Of a stretch of 36,946 bases of DNA, positions 11,520 to 22,101 are shown piece by piece. The stretch's first letter is position 1. The number at the start of each line of letters is the position of its first letter. The stretch is from contig MU624636.1 of the NCBI GenBank assembly GCA_025349905.2, positions 1-36,946 on the forward strand. Direction: 5' to 3'. The notes under the pieces are model-generated. The model ran no database searches. It had not been told where the DNA came from and worked only from the letters and a program-made list of their open reading frames with translations. The DNA comes from Blastocladiella britannica. Taxonomy: Eukaryota; Blastocladiomycota; Blastocladiomycetes; Blastocladiales; Blastocladiaceae. The position numbers and the translations under genes are program-made.

Positions 11520-11936
11520 ATGGACCATTACACACTCGCAGACGCGTCAGAGACAGAGGTCGCATTTCGTCCCACCACCGCATCTGCTACTGCTGCCTTG
11601 ACAACTGCACCCGCTGCCCTGGTCACCGTCGGCGAGAATGGCAAGATCAAAAACTACGTTGGTGCCGCCCTCAAGCTCTTGACTGCCAGCTCAACCGCGA
11701 CCGTGCGCATTCGCGGCGACGGCGCCGCCATCAACAAGACCGTGACCGTCACCGAAATTGTCAAGCGCAGGCTTGCCGCCGACCAACTGGCCTTTTCGCA
11801 GGAAAACGAGCTCGGCTGGACCGCCCACTCCGAGACCTACACCCCAAATAAGCCTCGGCTCGATACGTTGCGTCTTATTCTCCTTCTTGCAGGTATACCT
11901 CCATCTCAAAGGTTGATTTCTTGCAATCCAGATTGA
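11520..11936 (+). CDS. Alba-domain protein (RNase P/MRP Rpp25-like)
   Basis: Single-exon 138-residue protein. The Alba fold is recognisable at about residues 35-90: GENGKIKNYVGAALKLL, TVRIRGDGAAINKTVTVTEIVKRRL, followed by a C-terminal strand region near RLDTLRLILLL. Alba proteins of this size in eukaryotes are usually subunits of RNase P/MRP (Rpp25/Pop6 type) or RNA-binding translation regulators. The sequence does not settle which. The last ~17 residues (GIPPSQRLISCNPD) lack family likeness. A gt...ag pair exists there (38 nt) but would use the same stop, so it is not needed. The gene lies head-to-head with ATG8. Confidence 0.85.
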   Translation: MDHYTLADASETEVAFRPTTASATAALTTAPAALVTVGENGKIKNYVGAALKLLTASSTATVRIRGDGAAINKTVTVTEIVKRRLAADQLAFSQENELGWTAHSETYTPNKPRLDTLRLILLLAGIPPSQRLISCNPD

Positions 11937-12008
11937 AGGCAACGCGTAACGTCCCATTCCTACTCGTCGTCCTGCAACGAACAGCTGCTTAATGAATTTA
12001 TATTATAT

Positions 12009-12693
12009 TTACAGCAAATCGAAATCGTCCAGCTTGTCATTGTACTTCATGATCTTGCGCTTGATCTTGGACGTGTCCACCCATGTGATAAAGTCCTCGA
12101 ACGTGCGCGTCACCAAAAACGCTGGATCCGTGACAATGTTGGGGCCCACTCGGACGTCTGTATTTTTGTTTTCATGAAGTTGTGAGCAAACGGGAAAGCG
12201 AATAGCTCCAATTGAGACAAAAGTTTGAACGGACGGCCTTGCTCAACGAACGTCACGGCCTCGCGGACAGTCTCGGCCATCTTCAGCCGCACCATGATAA
12301 TTGGCAACCGGCGACTGGGATCATTTATGGAATGGTGAGTATGCATTGCAAAAATAAAAATGAGGAAAAGACAAACCGGCACACGGCACTCACGGAAATC
12401 TTTTCCACGTTGGACAGCGCGTTCTTGTTGGGAATCAGACCCATGATGTACAGCTTGCCCAGCAATGCCTCGGCCTTGTGGGCTTTAAATGGATCGCGCG
12501 GGTCCAGCAGCGAGATGCGGTGTGTGAGCTGGCGCATCTGACCGCACAGGCGGTTGTACTTTGTGTAGTCCTCGCGCTTCTGAATGTGGTACCGGCGCAT
12601 CACCTCCACTTCGCGCATCGTCATGTCCGACTTCCACGACATGAAGTCGACCTTCTTCAGCAGCTTCTGCTCATGGTGCTTGAGTTGACGCAT
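12009..12693 (-). CDS. IMP3: U3 snoRNP protein IMP3 (S4 domain)
   Basis: Three exons, 12693..12377, 12314..12235 and 12157..12009, give 181 residues, matching yeast and human IMP3 (183-184). IMP3 helps U3 snoRNA pair with pre-rRNA in the SSU processome in the nucleolus. The start [20 protein letters not shown] matches the family N terminus. The first junction rebuilds SVSAVCRRRLPIIM, and the second rebuilds [14 protein letters not shown]; both are S4-domain core motifs that fix the splice sites. The end, [17 protein letters not shown] then LDDFDLL, is also typical. One donor is gtccgt, which is unusual but required by frame. The start codon lies 128 bp from that of the divergent RPC5 gene. 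Confidence 0.96.
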
Positions 12694-12821
12694 TTTCTTA
12701 CAGTTTTTTTTTTGATAATTGAAAAAAATCGGCGGAGAGACTGCAAGAAAAATTCAAAATTCTCTTGGCACGTGTCCAGGTCGCGACTGCCAGCCCAGCA
12801 CAACGCAAAAAATCACAATAA
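12694..12821. promoter_or_regulatory. Divergent promoter region between IMP3 and RPC5
   Basis: 128 bp separate the two start codons. One gene makes ribosomal RNA machinery and the other is a Pol III subunit, so a shared promoter would co-regulate growth-linked genes. The region holds T- and A-rich tracts and no clear TATA box. Confidence 0.55.
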
Positions 12822-15020
12822 ATGGACATGGACACGCCAGTAACGGACGAGATGTTCATGAACGACCCGAACGACCCGGACCCGATCGTCCAGTCGCTAC
12901 CCGTGTACCTCTCCACGCAGCTCGCGTCCAACCTGCACCTGTTCCAGTTCCCGCTGCGCTCGCACCCGCTGCCGCACGGCGCGCGCATCAATGCCCGATT
13001 CAAGCCAAAGTGCCGGGCCATGGAGCTCGACATTCCGCTCGACACTGGCGCCGCGACCTTTGACCCGGAAAAGGGCAACAAGTTTGGCAACGTGGCCCAG
13101 AATGCGGCCCAGTCCATTTACGACCAGCGCAGTGCCGTGCCGACCGCTGCCCCGGGTGTTCTGGACCATATCACGCTAGCTTCTACGCTGGTCCCTCCGC
13201 TGACCAAGTACTACATTGCAGCGTTTCGCGATGGTATTCTTTCAATTGTTGTTGGTGTTGTCCGGGCTCCTTGATTGGCTGGTTGATTTGACTGAATGGC
13301 TAACGGGCTGACTGACCAATGGGATAAATAGACAGCGTGCACTTGACGGAATTGCATGCGACCCTGCAATTCACGCCCGATCTGAAGCATCTGGACGAGC
13401 TGCACATGCACGAACGCGAGGCACGCAAAAAGGTAGAGGACGAGGAACGTCGCGCGCGCGGTGAGGTGGTCGACAAGAAGGCCGCTCCAGTTGGCCCGCG
13501 GTACGAGTCGGCCGACATGGTGGCCACGCGCATGAAGATGGTTGCATTCCAGAAAAAGGAGCAGGATCGGGAGCCGTTTGTGCCCATGCGGTACTATGAC
13601 GATACCGTGCGTATTTTTTTTCTTTTCTTTTTTTTTTGGCCATTGCATTGCATTGCTTCGTTGAAAACTTATGCGATGTATATGTTAACAGTCCGAGCAG
13701 GCCGAGTCGGTCTTTGAGCAAATATTCGCTGGCTCACAATACCCTCTGGCAACGGCAGACGACCCAGCAGCGTACCTTGCCCAGCTTGTCCCTGCAGCGG
13801 CTCCCTCGGCGGAATCCATGGGCGCCTCCACCAAAGCAGGCAGTCGCCCCGGCGTCGGCGGTGCCCAGCAAGGATCCGCGATGCGCAAGCCCGGCTCGGT
13901 CTCGCGTGAGGACATGAAGCAGCTGCCGCTTCTCGAGCAAGTGCGGACGCTCATGGCGCACGCGCAGATTCTTCCGCTGCCCGTCATTCTGCGCTCGCTT
14001 CCGGCCGTGTCCACTGGCTCTGCCACAGAGCCCGAGGTGGTGGCGGTGCTGTGCCAGGTTGCGCTCCCGCTCCGCGGCGGCAGCGTGTGGGTCGTGTGCA
14101 CTCCGCCGGCGCCGATCCCGACCCGCCGCCGCGAGCACCTGGCACGCGATTACCTGGTCTCGCTCTTTGCCACCCGCGATACCGTGTACCGCCGCGAATT
14201 TGCCGAGGCCGCCAAGATCGACCCAGAGTCCACCAAGGAGTGGCTCGAGCAGCTGGCGACGCTGGTCCGCGACAATGAGGGCCAAAAACAGCCCTACTGG
14301 TGCCTCAAGTACACTGACGGTTCGTGGAAGGGCGAAGAGACGCATCCCGTGTACGAAGAGTGGGCCAAGACCAAGCTTCAGCTGTACGTGAATTATATTT
14401 TTCATGTGTTTGTGTGATCTCTCATCCGTTACCCGATAACAGCGCCCTCAAAGGCCTCGGTTTGCTTGCCTCAGCAGCGGCGGCGGCCATTGCCCCGGCT
14501 GCGAGAGGCTCTGCTGCCCGGCCAGGACTGGTTTCGGCTGCTCCAACGGCCGCTGGCAGCGGAGGAGCGCCGGCCGTGGATCCAGTCATGACCGCGATTC
14601 TCCGGTTGTTCATCACCGAGGGTGTCTTGCGCGCCGACGACCTCGTGACCCGAGTGCGTGGGGAGCATACAGCGACCACTCCAGCAGAAATTCGCACCAA
14701 GCTTGCGGCAGTGACGCGTCCAATTCGCGGTGGTCTGGTTCTCAAGGCACGTCCCAACGGGACAAAGTATGAGCATGTTCGTGATGTCCTTTTGCTTTAT
14801 ACCGCTCCTCTTGTCTCATTCTCTTTGGATTCTCTAGTTCCGTCAAGTGGTCCTCGACCTGTACGACCGCAGCCCTGCCGTCAAAAAAAACGATCTTATC
14901 CTTGCCGTCAAGGCCAAGACTGGCCAAGACTTTCCCGTCAAGGCGTTCAAGGAAATCACCGAGGAGCTGACGGTCCAGCAAGTGGCCAAGGGCCCGTTTG
15001 TATTCAAGACCGAGGTTTGA
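12822..15020 (+). CDS. POLR3E: RNA polymerase III subunit RPC5/RPC37
   Basis: Five exons, 12822..13233, 13332..13606, 13692..14383, 14443..14776 and 14838..15020, join in frame to 631 residues (human RPC5 is about 708, yeast Rpc37 282). The subunit forms a TFIIF-like heterodimer with RPC4/RPC53 for Pol III initiation, termination and reinitiation. The N-terminal part has the RPC5/Sin-like signatures DPIVQSLPVYLSTQLASNLHLFQFPLRS, then MELDIPLDT, DHITLASTLVP and YIAAFRDGxVHLTELHATLQF. Later comes a KKEQDREPFVPMRYY segment. The C-terminal half is helical with winged-helix-like segments, as in metazoan-type RPC5 rather than the short yeast form. The gene converges on the coiled-coil gene at 15034 with only 13 bp between stop codons. 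Confidence 0.93.
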
Positions 15021-15033
15021 ATGGAAATACAAA

Positions 15034-18000
15034 TCAATTGATTCGCTTCAAGGACATGAACCCTTCCACTGTCTGATCCAGCTTGCCGTGCCAGTGAAGG
15101 CAGATCGTGCTCTTGGCCGGCAGCGCCACAAAATCGCGCAAGGAAATGCCCGTGGCGGCGCCCTCGCGCATCCTTCCGTCGCCGTCGGCCACGAACCCGC
15201 TGCCGTGGTGCACAGTGTACGTTGGTGCATGGATCGCGGACATGACCGACTCACCATTGACTACCACTTGGATCGACGGCTTGAGGCGGGTGAAAAAGCA
15301 AAACGAGAGCTCGTAGACCCCCGGCTCGCGCACTCGGACCACACACGCGTCGGGCTCCCATCGCAAGTTCTCGGCATCCGTGTTCTGCGCCTCGAGCGAC
15401 CACGGAATCCCGGACCCGTGTTTGAGCGACCCGGACTTCCACAGCCACACCCCGCACCGCAACTGCGGGTGGGCCGAGACCGTCGCATACTGCGCTCGTA
15501 ACATGGCCACCTCGGACGCCACCATAAACAGCTTTTCGTCCATGGCCGCCGCCAGCTTGTGCTGCAAGATTGCAAAATCGTCCGGGTGGAGCCCGCCGCC
15601 ATTGCCACCGACTATGTAGTCGCCGCCTGCTTTTCCTGTTGATGCTGCTGCTGCGGTTGCTCCATATGGAAGTGGGTCGTCGCGAATGCGCTTTCGGAGC
15701 GTCGCCGCAGCGGCCGCTCGGACCTCGTCCTTGATGACCGAGTCCATTCGCGCCAGCTGCTGCTCCACTGCCTCCGTTCGCGAGAGCGCATGCGCGGCCC
15801 TGCCGGCCGCCGTTTCAATGTCGGCCGACCGCTGCGTTCCCGCCTGCTGAATCGTGCCCACTTGCACCTCCACGGCCGCAATCCGCTCGAGCGCGGCCGT
15901 GCCGCCGCCAATCGATCGCAGTTTCTTGTCCACGTACTTTTTCATGTCTTGTCGTGTGGCAACTGCGCGGGCAAGGGTCGCAACTTGCTCACAATCGACC
16001 TTGGACTCGAGTACCCCAACCAGCGATTGGAGTTGGCTCGATACGTCTGATATGTGGTGGTCGAGCGCGGTTTGTTGCGCCATACGTAGATCGGAGAGCG
16101 AGATGGTGTGCCCTGCCACCAGCTTGTCGAGACGGTCGTGTTCTGCCCCTACGCGGGTGCCAGCGGACGCCATTTCGAGCACAACGTCCCGAATCTAGTG
16201 TACATTCAAAAGTGTGAATTCCAAGGTGACCAGTAATTGAAAAAATATGGATAAAAAAAACAAACCGCGTGCTCTGCCCATGACCGGCACTCGCCGATCG
16301 CCTGCTGGGTCGACTGCAGCTGCGCCTTTAGTCCACCCAGCATGTGTCTGTCCACCATGGCAGCGTGCATTTCGCTCACGGCCTTGGCAATGTCCTGAAC
16401 AACTCCATCAAGCTCATTAATGTGGCGAGCAGTCGCTTTGGATTGCGAGTGTATCGCATCGTCGCGAGCTTCGAGGAGCAGCTCGACATCTAGCCGCGAA
16501 AGTGCGGGCGGCTCATTCTTGTTCTGTTCAAGTGCCGGGCTTGCGATGTGTGCCCGCTGCTGGCCGCTCAAAGTTGCCTCCAGTTGGTCACAGCGAGAGG
16601 AAACGGCGTCGGTGCGCTCTTGTTGCTCCGCCACTGCCCGTTCGAGGTCAGCCCTGATGCCTTGGAGAGCTTGGTCGTGGCTGTGCTGCTTGTCAATCAC
16701 TTTCGCCATCGCGCGGACCATCTCCAAGATCTCGCCCTCGGTCTGGCGAACCAAGTGCTTGGTCTTGGCATCCCCCTCGGCCCATTTCGCGTCCATGACT
16801 TTCTTGGTCTGGTCCATGCGCTCGTCCAGCATCTGCGGCACCTCGCGGCGAACCAGTGCCAGAATGTGCTCGTCGGCCAAGATCGTCGGGTTCGTTCCAT
16901 GTCCAGACAACCGCGTAGCCCCAGATGTAGCATTAGCGGTGGCGGCATCGGCAGTGGCGGTCACGAGAGCAATGGTGGTAGCGACCGCCGAGTCGGCGTA
17001 TTCGCGCAGCTCGGCCTGGAGCGGCGCCCGCAGTCGTGCAATTGCATCAGCGGTCGCCTCGTCCACTTTGGGCCCTACCTGCGACACGGCGGTTGCCACT
17101 GCGGCCGCACGTGCTTCATGGACGAGTCGACGAGTTTCGGACAGGTTATCCCGCAGGTCTTGGACAACTTGGCGCGCTCGGTTCTCGGCCGCAGCTACCA
17201 CCGTACTTCTCATCATATCGAGTTCCCGGGCGATCGCCTCGGCCGTTTGGGTGGCGACAGTTTGGGCGAGGCCTCGAGATTCGGCGACTTCGTTCTCGAG
17301 CGCCGCCATGGCTCGCTGAGCAGCTTGCTCTTGCTCCCGAGACGTGGCCAGCTCGTCAGTGAGAGACGCCACTTGCGATTCCAGGGCTTGGAGGCGGGCG
17401 TTGTGCAGTTGTTCCTGTTTCTCGCCGGCACCAAGAAGGGCAGTATGCCGAGCGACTGTGGTTGACGTTTCGCTGAACGACAAGAGCATTTGCTTTAGTG
17501 TCTCTCGCACAACTGGTTCGTTTTGTGAGCCTATCAAAATCGCATTCGAGAAAAAAAATTCAGGAAAGCGCACTCGCAGGAACTTCACGCCATGCAGCCA
17601 TGTCAGCAACGGTGGCTGTGGCGGCAGAGACAGCGGACGTGTCACCCACTGCAGAAACGTCGGTTACATCGTTGACGCTCTCGTCGGGCGGCGATGGCAG
17701 CCGCTGTGACGATTGATCAGTAGCTGCAGCAGCCACAACCGACACCCTTGAAGTCGGTAAGGGGGATCCTGGCGAAAAGTAGTTGGCAGGGATATTCGGC
17801 GACTCTGGGCGCTGTGGCTGCCCTCGCTGCTGCTGTCGCTGCGAAATGGACATATTGCTAGCATCCACCAAGGAATCGTCCATGTCCTGGGCCAGTTGCT
17901 CTGTTTCTCCTCCTCCCATATGTGATGCATCTCTGATCGCCGTGCGCCGGTCAGGAACCATGCCAAGATGCAATGGCCCTTTTATGCTCGATTTCCGCTG

Positions 18001-18177
18001 AGAAGCTGCCTCAATGGGCGACGGTGGCAGTACGGGCGACAGGCGCACCGCCGGTGAATTTGAATGTGGTCCGACTGGGTGGTGCACTGCAGGATCCCTG
18101 AGCGATTGTCGGGGCTTGCCGCTGCCTGGAATGTCGAGGTGCGTTGGGTGTGTGTCGTTGTTGACGCGGGTCGGCAT
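15034..18177 (-). CDS. Long coiled-coil protein with C-terminal C1q/TNF-like jelly-roll domain
   Basis: Exons 18177..17589, 17530..16266 and 16194..15034 join in frame to 1004 residues. Residues 1-195 are Pro/Ser/Gln-rich and disordered. Residues about 200-760 are almost continuous coiled coil (for example VVRETLKQMLLSF, VEEL-type heptads, VSSQLQSLVGVLESKV). The last ~142 residues look like a single beta jelly roll: GVWLWKSGSL, PGVYELSFCFF, PSIQVVVNGESV, GISLRDFVALPAKSTICLHWHG, GFMSLKRI. That strand order and the Val-Tyr/Phe core resemble C1q/TNF-type domains. There is no signal peptide, so it is probably intracellular, unlike animal C1q proteins. It is divergent from CCDC113 (236 bp), hinting at a flagellar or centrosomal role. 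The first donor (gtgaag) is the less certain of two options. Confidence 0.82.
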
Positions 18178-18413
18178 TTATGAATTGGAATTGTAAGCGT
18201 TTATATATATATATAACTTGGAGATGGGAAAAGAGAGATCAATGCATGGGAAATCACACGGCTGGATGTGAAATGAGTTTTTTTTGGGAAAATGAAGTGG
18301 GAAAATCAATGGGATCAAATAGCACCACACCAGCAAAGAGAAAAGAACATAAGAGGAAAAAAAAAAGGGCAGAGCCCTTCATATCCAATACTCGTGAAAA
18401 TACAAATACAAAA
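18178..18413. promoter_or_regulatory. Divergent promoter region of the jelly-roll gene and CCDC113
   Basis: 236 bp separate the two start codons. An alternating run (ttatatatatatataac) at about 18200-18215 could serve as a TATA-like element for either gene. The rest is purine-rich on the plus strand. No RFX X-box was evident by eye. Confidence 0.5.
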
Positions 18414-20058
18414 ATGAGCGGCAGCGGCGATACAGCGCTCCCAGTCGCACTGACAGCCCTCGTCAATGGTGGACCCAACATCGGGCAATCGTCTACTGCA
18501 GGCGGCGCCGCTGGATCCATGAAATCCGGCCACATCGACTGGTCCCTGTTCACAAATGCACAATTGCAAGCGCTGGCAAAGGAACTCGACGTCAAGAACG
18601 GGTTCCTGGCCCTTGAAAACTCGTTGCTGGATTCGTATTTTGCGCGCTCCAACAACGCTGGATCCTCTGGTGCCAGCGGCCGCACTGCAGACCTCGCTGC
18701 TCTTTCCGAAGGACAGCCCGCTGGCGCGGCTGCATTCACCGCCGCTGCTGATCTGGGAGCCATAGCGGCTGTCGGTGCCGCCTCATCCGCTGCCGGTGCT
18801 GCCACTGCTGCTGCTGCTGCCGCCGCCGCTGCAACAGCGACTGCTGCTGCCACTGCGCCGGCGGCGGGGAAGCGCAAACGCGGCGCCAACGTCAAGCAGG
18901 TGGTGGACGTACAGCTGACACTCACCGCGGATCAAAAGGCCGAAATCGCCACCCGCGAGCTGGAGGAGCTGCGCGACAACCTGGACCACCGCCGCAGCGA
19001 GTGGTCGCGCACGGTCGACAATCTCCGGGCCGAGATGGAGGAGATGGATATTTCGCTGCAGGAAGTGACGCGCGCGAGCTACGAGTTTACGCGCGACATT
19101 GTCAATGGCGCGCGGTCCGAGTGGACGGGCAAAGTGCTCGCGGAGCGGCTGCTGCGGTACTGGGAGGACGCGATGCGTGCCCGCGATACGACGCTGGAGA
19201 AGATCCGGCTCAAGAACGCTACCCTCAAGACCCACAAGAACAAGCTGATGCTTCAGCTCCGACAAAAGGAAGAGATGGGCGAGGTGCTGCATGCAATTGA
19301 CTTTGATCAGCTCAAGATCGAGAACCACCAGTACCAGGCCAAGATCGAGGAGCGCAACTCCGAGCTGCTCAAACTCAAGCTGGTTGCTGGCAACATTGTC
19401 CAAGTGCTCAACTTTTACAAGAAGAAGCTGGGGACCTTGGAGGACGCCTGCTCCAAGCTGAGTACCGAGATTCAGGCTCGACAGGATCTCCGGAACCGAT
19501 TGTCGACCGAGGCCAAGGTGGTCGAGCGCGATACCGGCAAGGCAGAGAAGCTGAATCAGCAACTCGTGGCATCAAGTCGAGAATTTACAGTCCCCAGCGT
19601 CATGGAGTATGTGAATCTTAAGGTACGCTTTTTTTTACACCTTTTTTTGGAGGGAACGAAATTGACATTTCCTTGGACACAGGCCGAGCAGCAGGAACTG
19701 TATGCCAAAGCCCGCTCTTGGAGGCGCAAGGTTGAAATTGCGCAAATATCATTGCAACGGTATTGCCCTGTTTTTCTTCACTTTGGAATGCGCCCAGAGA
19801 TGCTCACCAGCTTGGTTCAACAGGCAGCAACGATTGGATCAACTCGCAAATGCCATTGTTTCGCGGACAGCGTCGCCCATGCTGCCAAGTCACTTGCACC
19901 AGCAACAACGAGCACCGTCCGTGACCGATGTCGTGTTGCATGTGCCTGTGACGGCCCAAGGTATTTCAAGGGCCGTAACTCCAAAAGATGCGCGCCAAAC
20001 GGCAACGCAAGTGCTTGTTGCATCTCAGGCACGAGGGAAGTCAAGTGTTCGTGCATAA
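18414..20058 (+). CDS. CCDC113: CCDC113/CFAP263-like axonemal coiled-coil protein
   Basis: Exons 18414..19622, 19683..19759 and probably 19800..20058 give 514 residues. CCDC113 works with CCDC96 in motile cilia, near the nexin-dynein regulatory complex and the radial-spoke base. The core is well conserved: EFTRDIVNGARSEWTGKVLAERLLRYWEDAMRARD, then KIRLKNATLKTHKNKLMLQLRQKEEMGEVLHAIDFDQLKIEN, then ELLKLKLVAGNIVQVLNFYKKKL, then RSWRRKVEIAQISLQR. The first ~160 residues are an Ala-rich extension with a poly-Ala tract, absent from the 377-residue human protein. The last intron is uncertain: the acceptor at 19799 makes a 40-nt intron but restores AWFNRQQRLDQL at the right distance to match the human AWNRMK motif. 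The alternative acceptor at 19810 gives an unrelated tail. Confidence 0.9.
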
Positions 20059-20416
20059 ATTGACAGTTTTTTTGTTTGAGAGAGAAAAATCAAGAAATGA
20101 AAGGGATCCAATAAATCATGAAAGGGATCCTAAATCGATTTCCATATTTTTTGAAATAAAAGTATACGGTCAGAATCAATAAATCCATCCCCGACTTGTC
20201 TTTCTATACTTTCCTATTTCTAAATATTTAATTGCCGACCTCAAGTCATCAACGCGGGCAGCAGATCTCGCCGTCCCGAAAGAACAAATCCATTTCGGAG
20301 CCAAACTTGCGCAGTATAGAATTCAAGACGCAAAACCGTTATTTTAACACAATTCAGCAGCGGATCCGCTCCCATTTCACAAAAACTCGAAACGAAGATC
20401 GCTGAAGCGTAAAAAC
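20059..20416. other. Intergenic region between CCDC113 and the RapGAP gene
   Basis: 358 bp, AT-rich compared with the genes. It contains a 13-bp direct repeat (atgaaagggatcc) at 20097-20109 and 20118-20130, with an AATAAA-type signal between the copies and another downstream. It should hold the CCDC113 3' end and the RapGAP promoter. No gene seen. Confidence 0.6.
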
Positions 20417-21843
20417 ATGTCTCTCACCGCCTCGGGCACGCCGCAATCGGGCGATGGAACCGTATTTGTGCTCGAGCCGACGCAAGAGCAGGCCAAAGTG
20501 ACTGGCGTCCACGAATCGCTCCTGCAAGAGTGCGAGCGTGATATTATTTGGTATCGCGACTATTTTTTCGGGAAGCCCCACACCAATATGCTGAGCAAGG
20601 CCTCCACGCGCGGGCCCGTTGCTGCTTCCATTGTGCAAGATGGAGACAACTTTAAGGCCATTGTCCGATCCACTGATGTGCGTTACATATTTTCTCCATT
20701 TCTTTGGATCCTTTTGATCCAACCCACTTAACACAAAAAAAAAATTACTTTTTACCCAGGGATCTGAGCGGTTGACGGTTCCTCGCGATGCTGTTGCCGT
20801 TTCCTGGTGGCGCAAAATGACGGGGATGCCGCCAACCCCAAAGAGCATCCTGCGTGCCATGTCGCAGACGATCCCCATCGAGTCACTGAAACTGTGCAAG
20901 TCCCTGGCCTTGCCCAACGAACTGCTTGCGATGGAAGAGCGCCAGGTGATTCGTTCCTACAAATTTGCGCTGGGGTACATGCGCAATGGACAAACCACTG
21001 AGGAGCAAATGTTTTCCAACACTGAGGGTATATATGGCATTGTTCCTTTCTTGTTGGCCTTTGGTTTTGATCTTGGTTGAAAACGAATCACAATAGAGGA
21101 TGCGTCAGTTGAATTCAAAGAGTTTCTCAACTTTTTGGGCGAGACTATTGATCTCAAGGGCTGGCGCGGCTACCGTGCTGGGCTCGATGTCCAAAGTACT
21201 ATTTTTCTTTACTGCTCCTCTTGATATCTAATTGACTCAACAAAAACTACAGGCGAGCAAACCGGCAAGCACTCGGTGTACACCAAGTGGCAAAACTACG
21301 AGATCATGTTCCATGTCTCAACCTTCCTGCCGCACGCTCAAAACGACCGGCAGCAGGTCGAAAAGAAGCGTCACCTCGGAAACGACATTGTGGTGCTCAT
21401 TTTCCAAGATGGCGAGACGCCGTTTCAGCTGTCGTCCCTGACTTCCAAGCAGAACCGTGCGTTGCCTCTCTTTTTTTTTTGGTGCGTGATTGTAACACCT
21501 CGGCTCAATTTGATGTAAATAACAGACGTGGTCATTGCCGTCCGCCCCGACGGAGACAAGTACGCAATTGCTGCGGGCTCAAAGACGGGCGTTCCCCACT
21601 TTAACCCGGACCTGCCCGATCCTCCCAACTTTAACCGCGATGCCGTGGGTCGCGACTTTTTGCTTCACAAGCGTACGTTCCTTTAATTTTTAAATGCTGC
21701 AATTGTGCCTGACTGGAAAAAAAAAACAATCAGTTGTCAATGCCGAGCGCGCAAGTTACAAGTCGCCATCGTTTGCGCCCAAGATCATGAGGACGCGCAA
21801 TGTCCTGTTGCTCGACGTTGCGGAACGATTCGGCACGGCATAG
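20417..21843 (+). CDS. Rap/Ran-GAP domain GTPase-activating protein
   Basis: Six exons, 20417..20677, 20760..21027, 21097..21195, 21253..21456, 21526..21672 and 21734..21843, all join in frame to give 362 residues. The RapGAP domain stimulates GTP hydrolysis on Rap-type small GTPases using a catalytic asparagine. The diagnostic block is present: KWQNYEIMFHVSTFLPHAQNDRQQ and then KKRHLGNDIVVLIFQD, with the Asn thumb at residue 253. Also typical are FLGETIDLKGWRGYRAGLD before it and VVIAVRPDG after it. Most of the protein is the domain itself, with a short N-terminal part and no GoLoco, PDZ or other partner domain. Substrate GTPase cannot be told from sequence. Confidence 0.92.
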
Positions 21844-22101
21844 TTGCACCCCCTCTCCCTCCCCGTTTGCTTTTTTATTATTGATCCTGTACCTACCAAC
21901 CGAGAGAAGCGGCCCAGTTTTCTTGTTCTTTCTTTGCTTTGTCGTTCCCCTCCCTCCCTCGCACGCACGCAAAAAAACACACGTACACAAAACATAAAAC
22001 AAAAAAGGGCGGTGGTGAATGAACAAGACTGAGACTACTCCTCCCTTTCCTTTCCCTTTCCTTTTGCAAGATTTAAAAAATAAAGATTATATATTAAAGT
22101 G
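21844..22101. other. Convergent intergenic region (RapGAP / RSPH1)
   Basis: 258 bp between the two stop codons. It is rich in pyrimidine runs on the plus strand, including several ccctccctc and tttccctttcc blocks, and A-rich at both ends. It carries both 3' UTRs. No gene. Confidence 0.6.

Noticed and set aside
11893..11930. 38-nt intron at the end of the Alba gene
   Set aside because: It is very short and both spliced and unspliced forms end at the same stop codon, so there is no frame evidence for it.
16420..17465. Two ~300-codon plus-strand frames opposite the coiled-coil/jelly-roll gene
   Set aside because: Antisense to a long heptad-repeat coil; composition (Ser/Arg/Val) fits a shadow frame.
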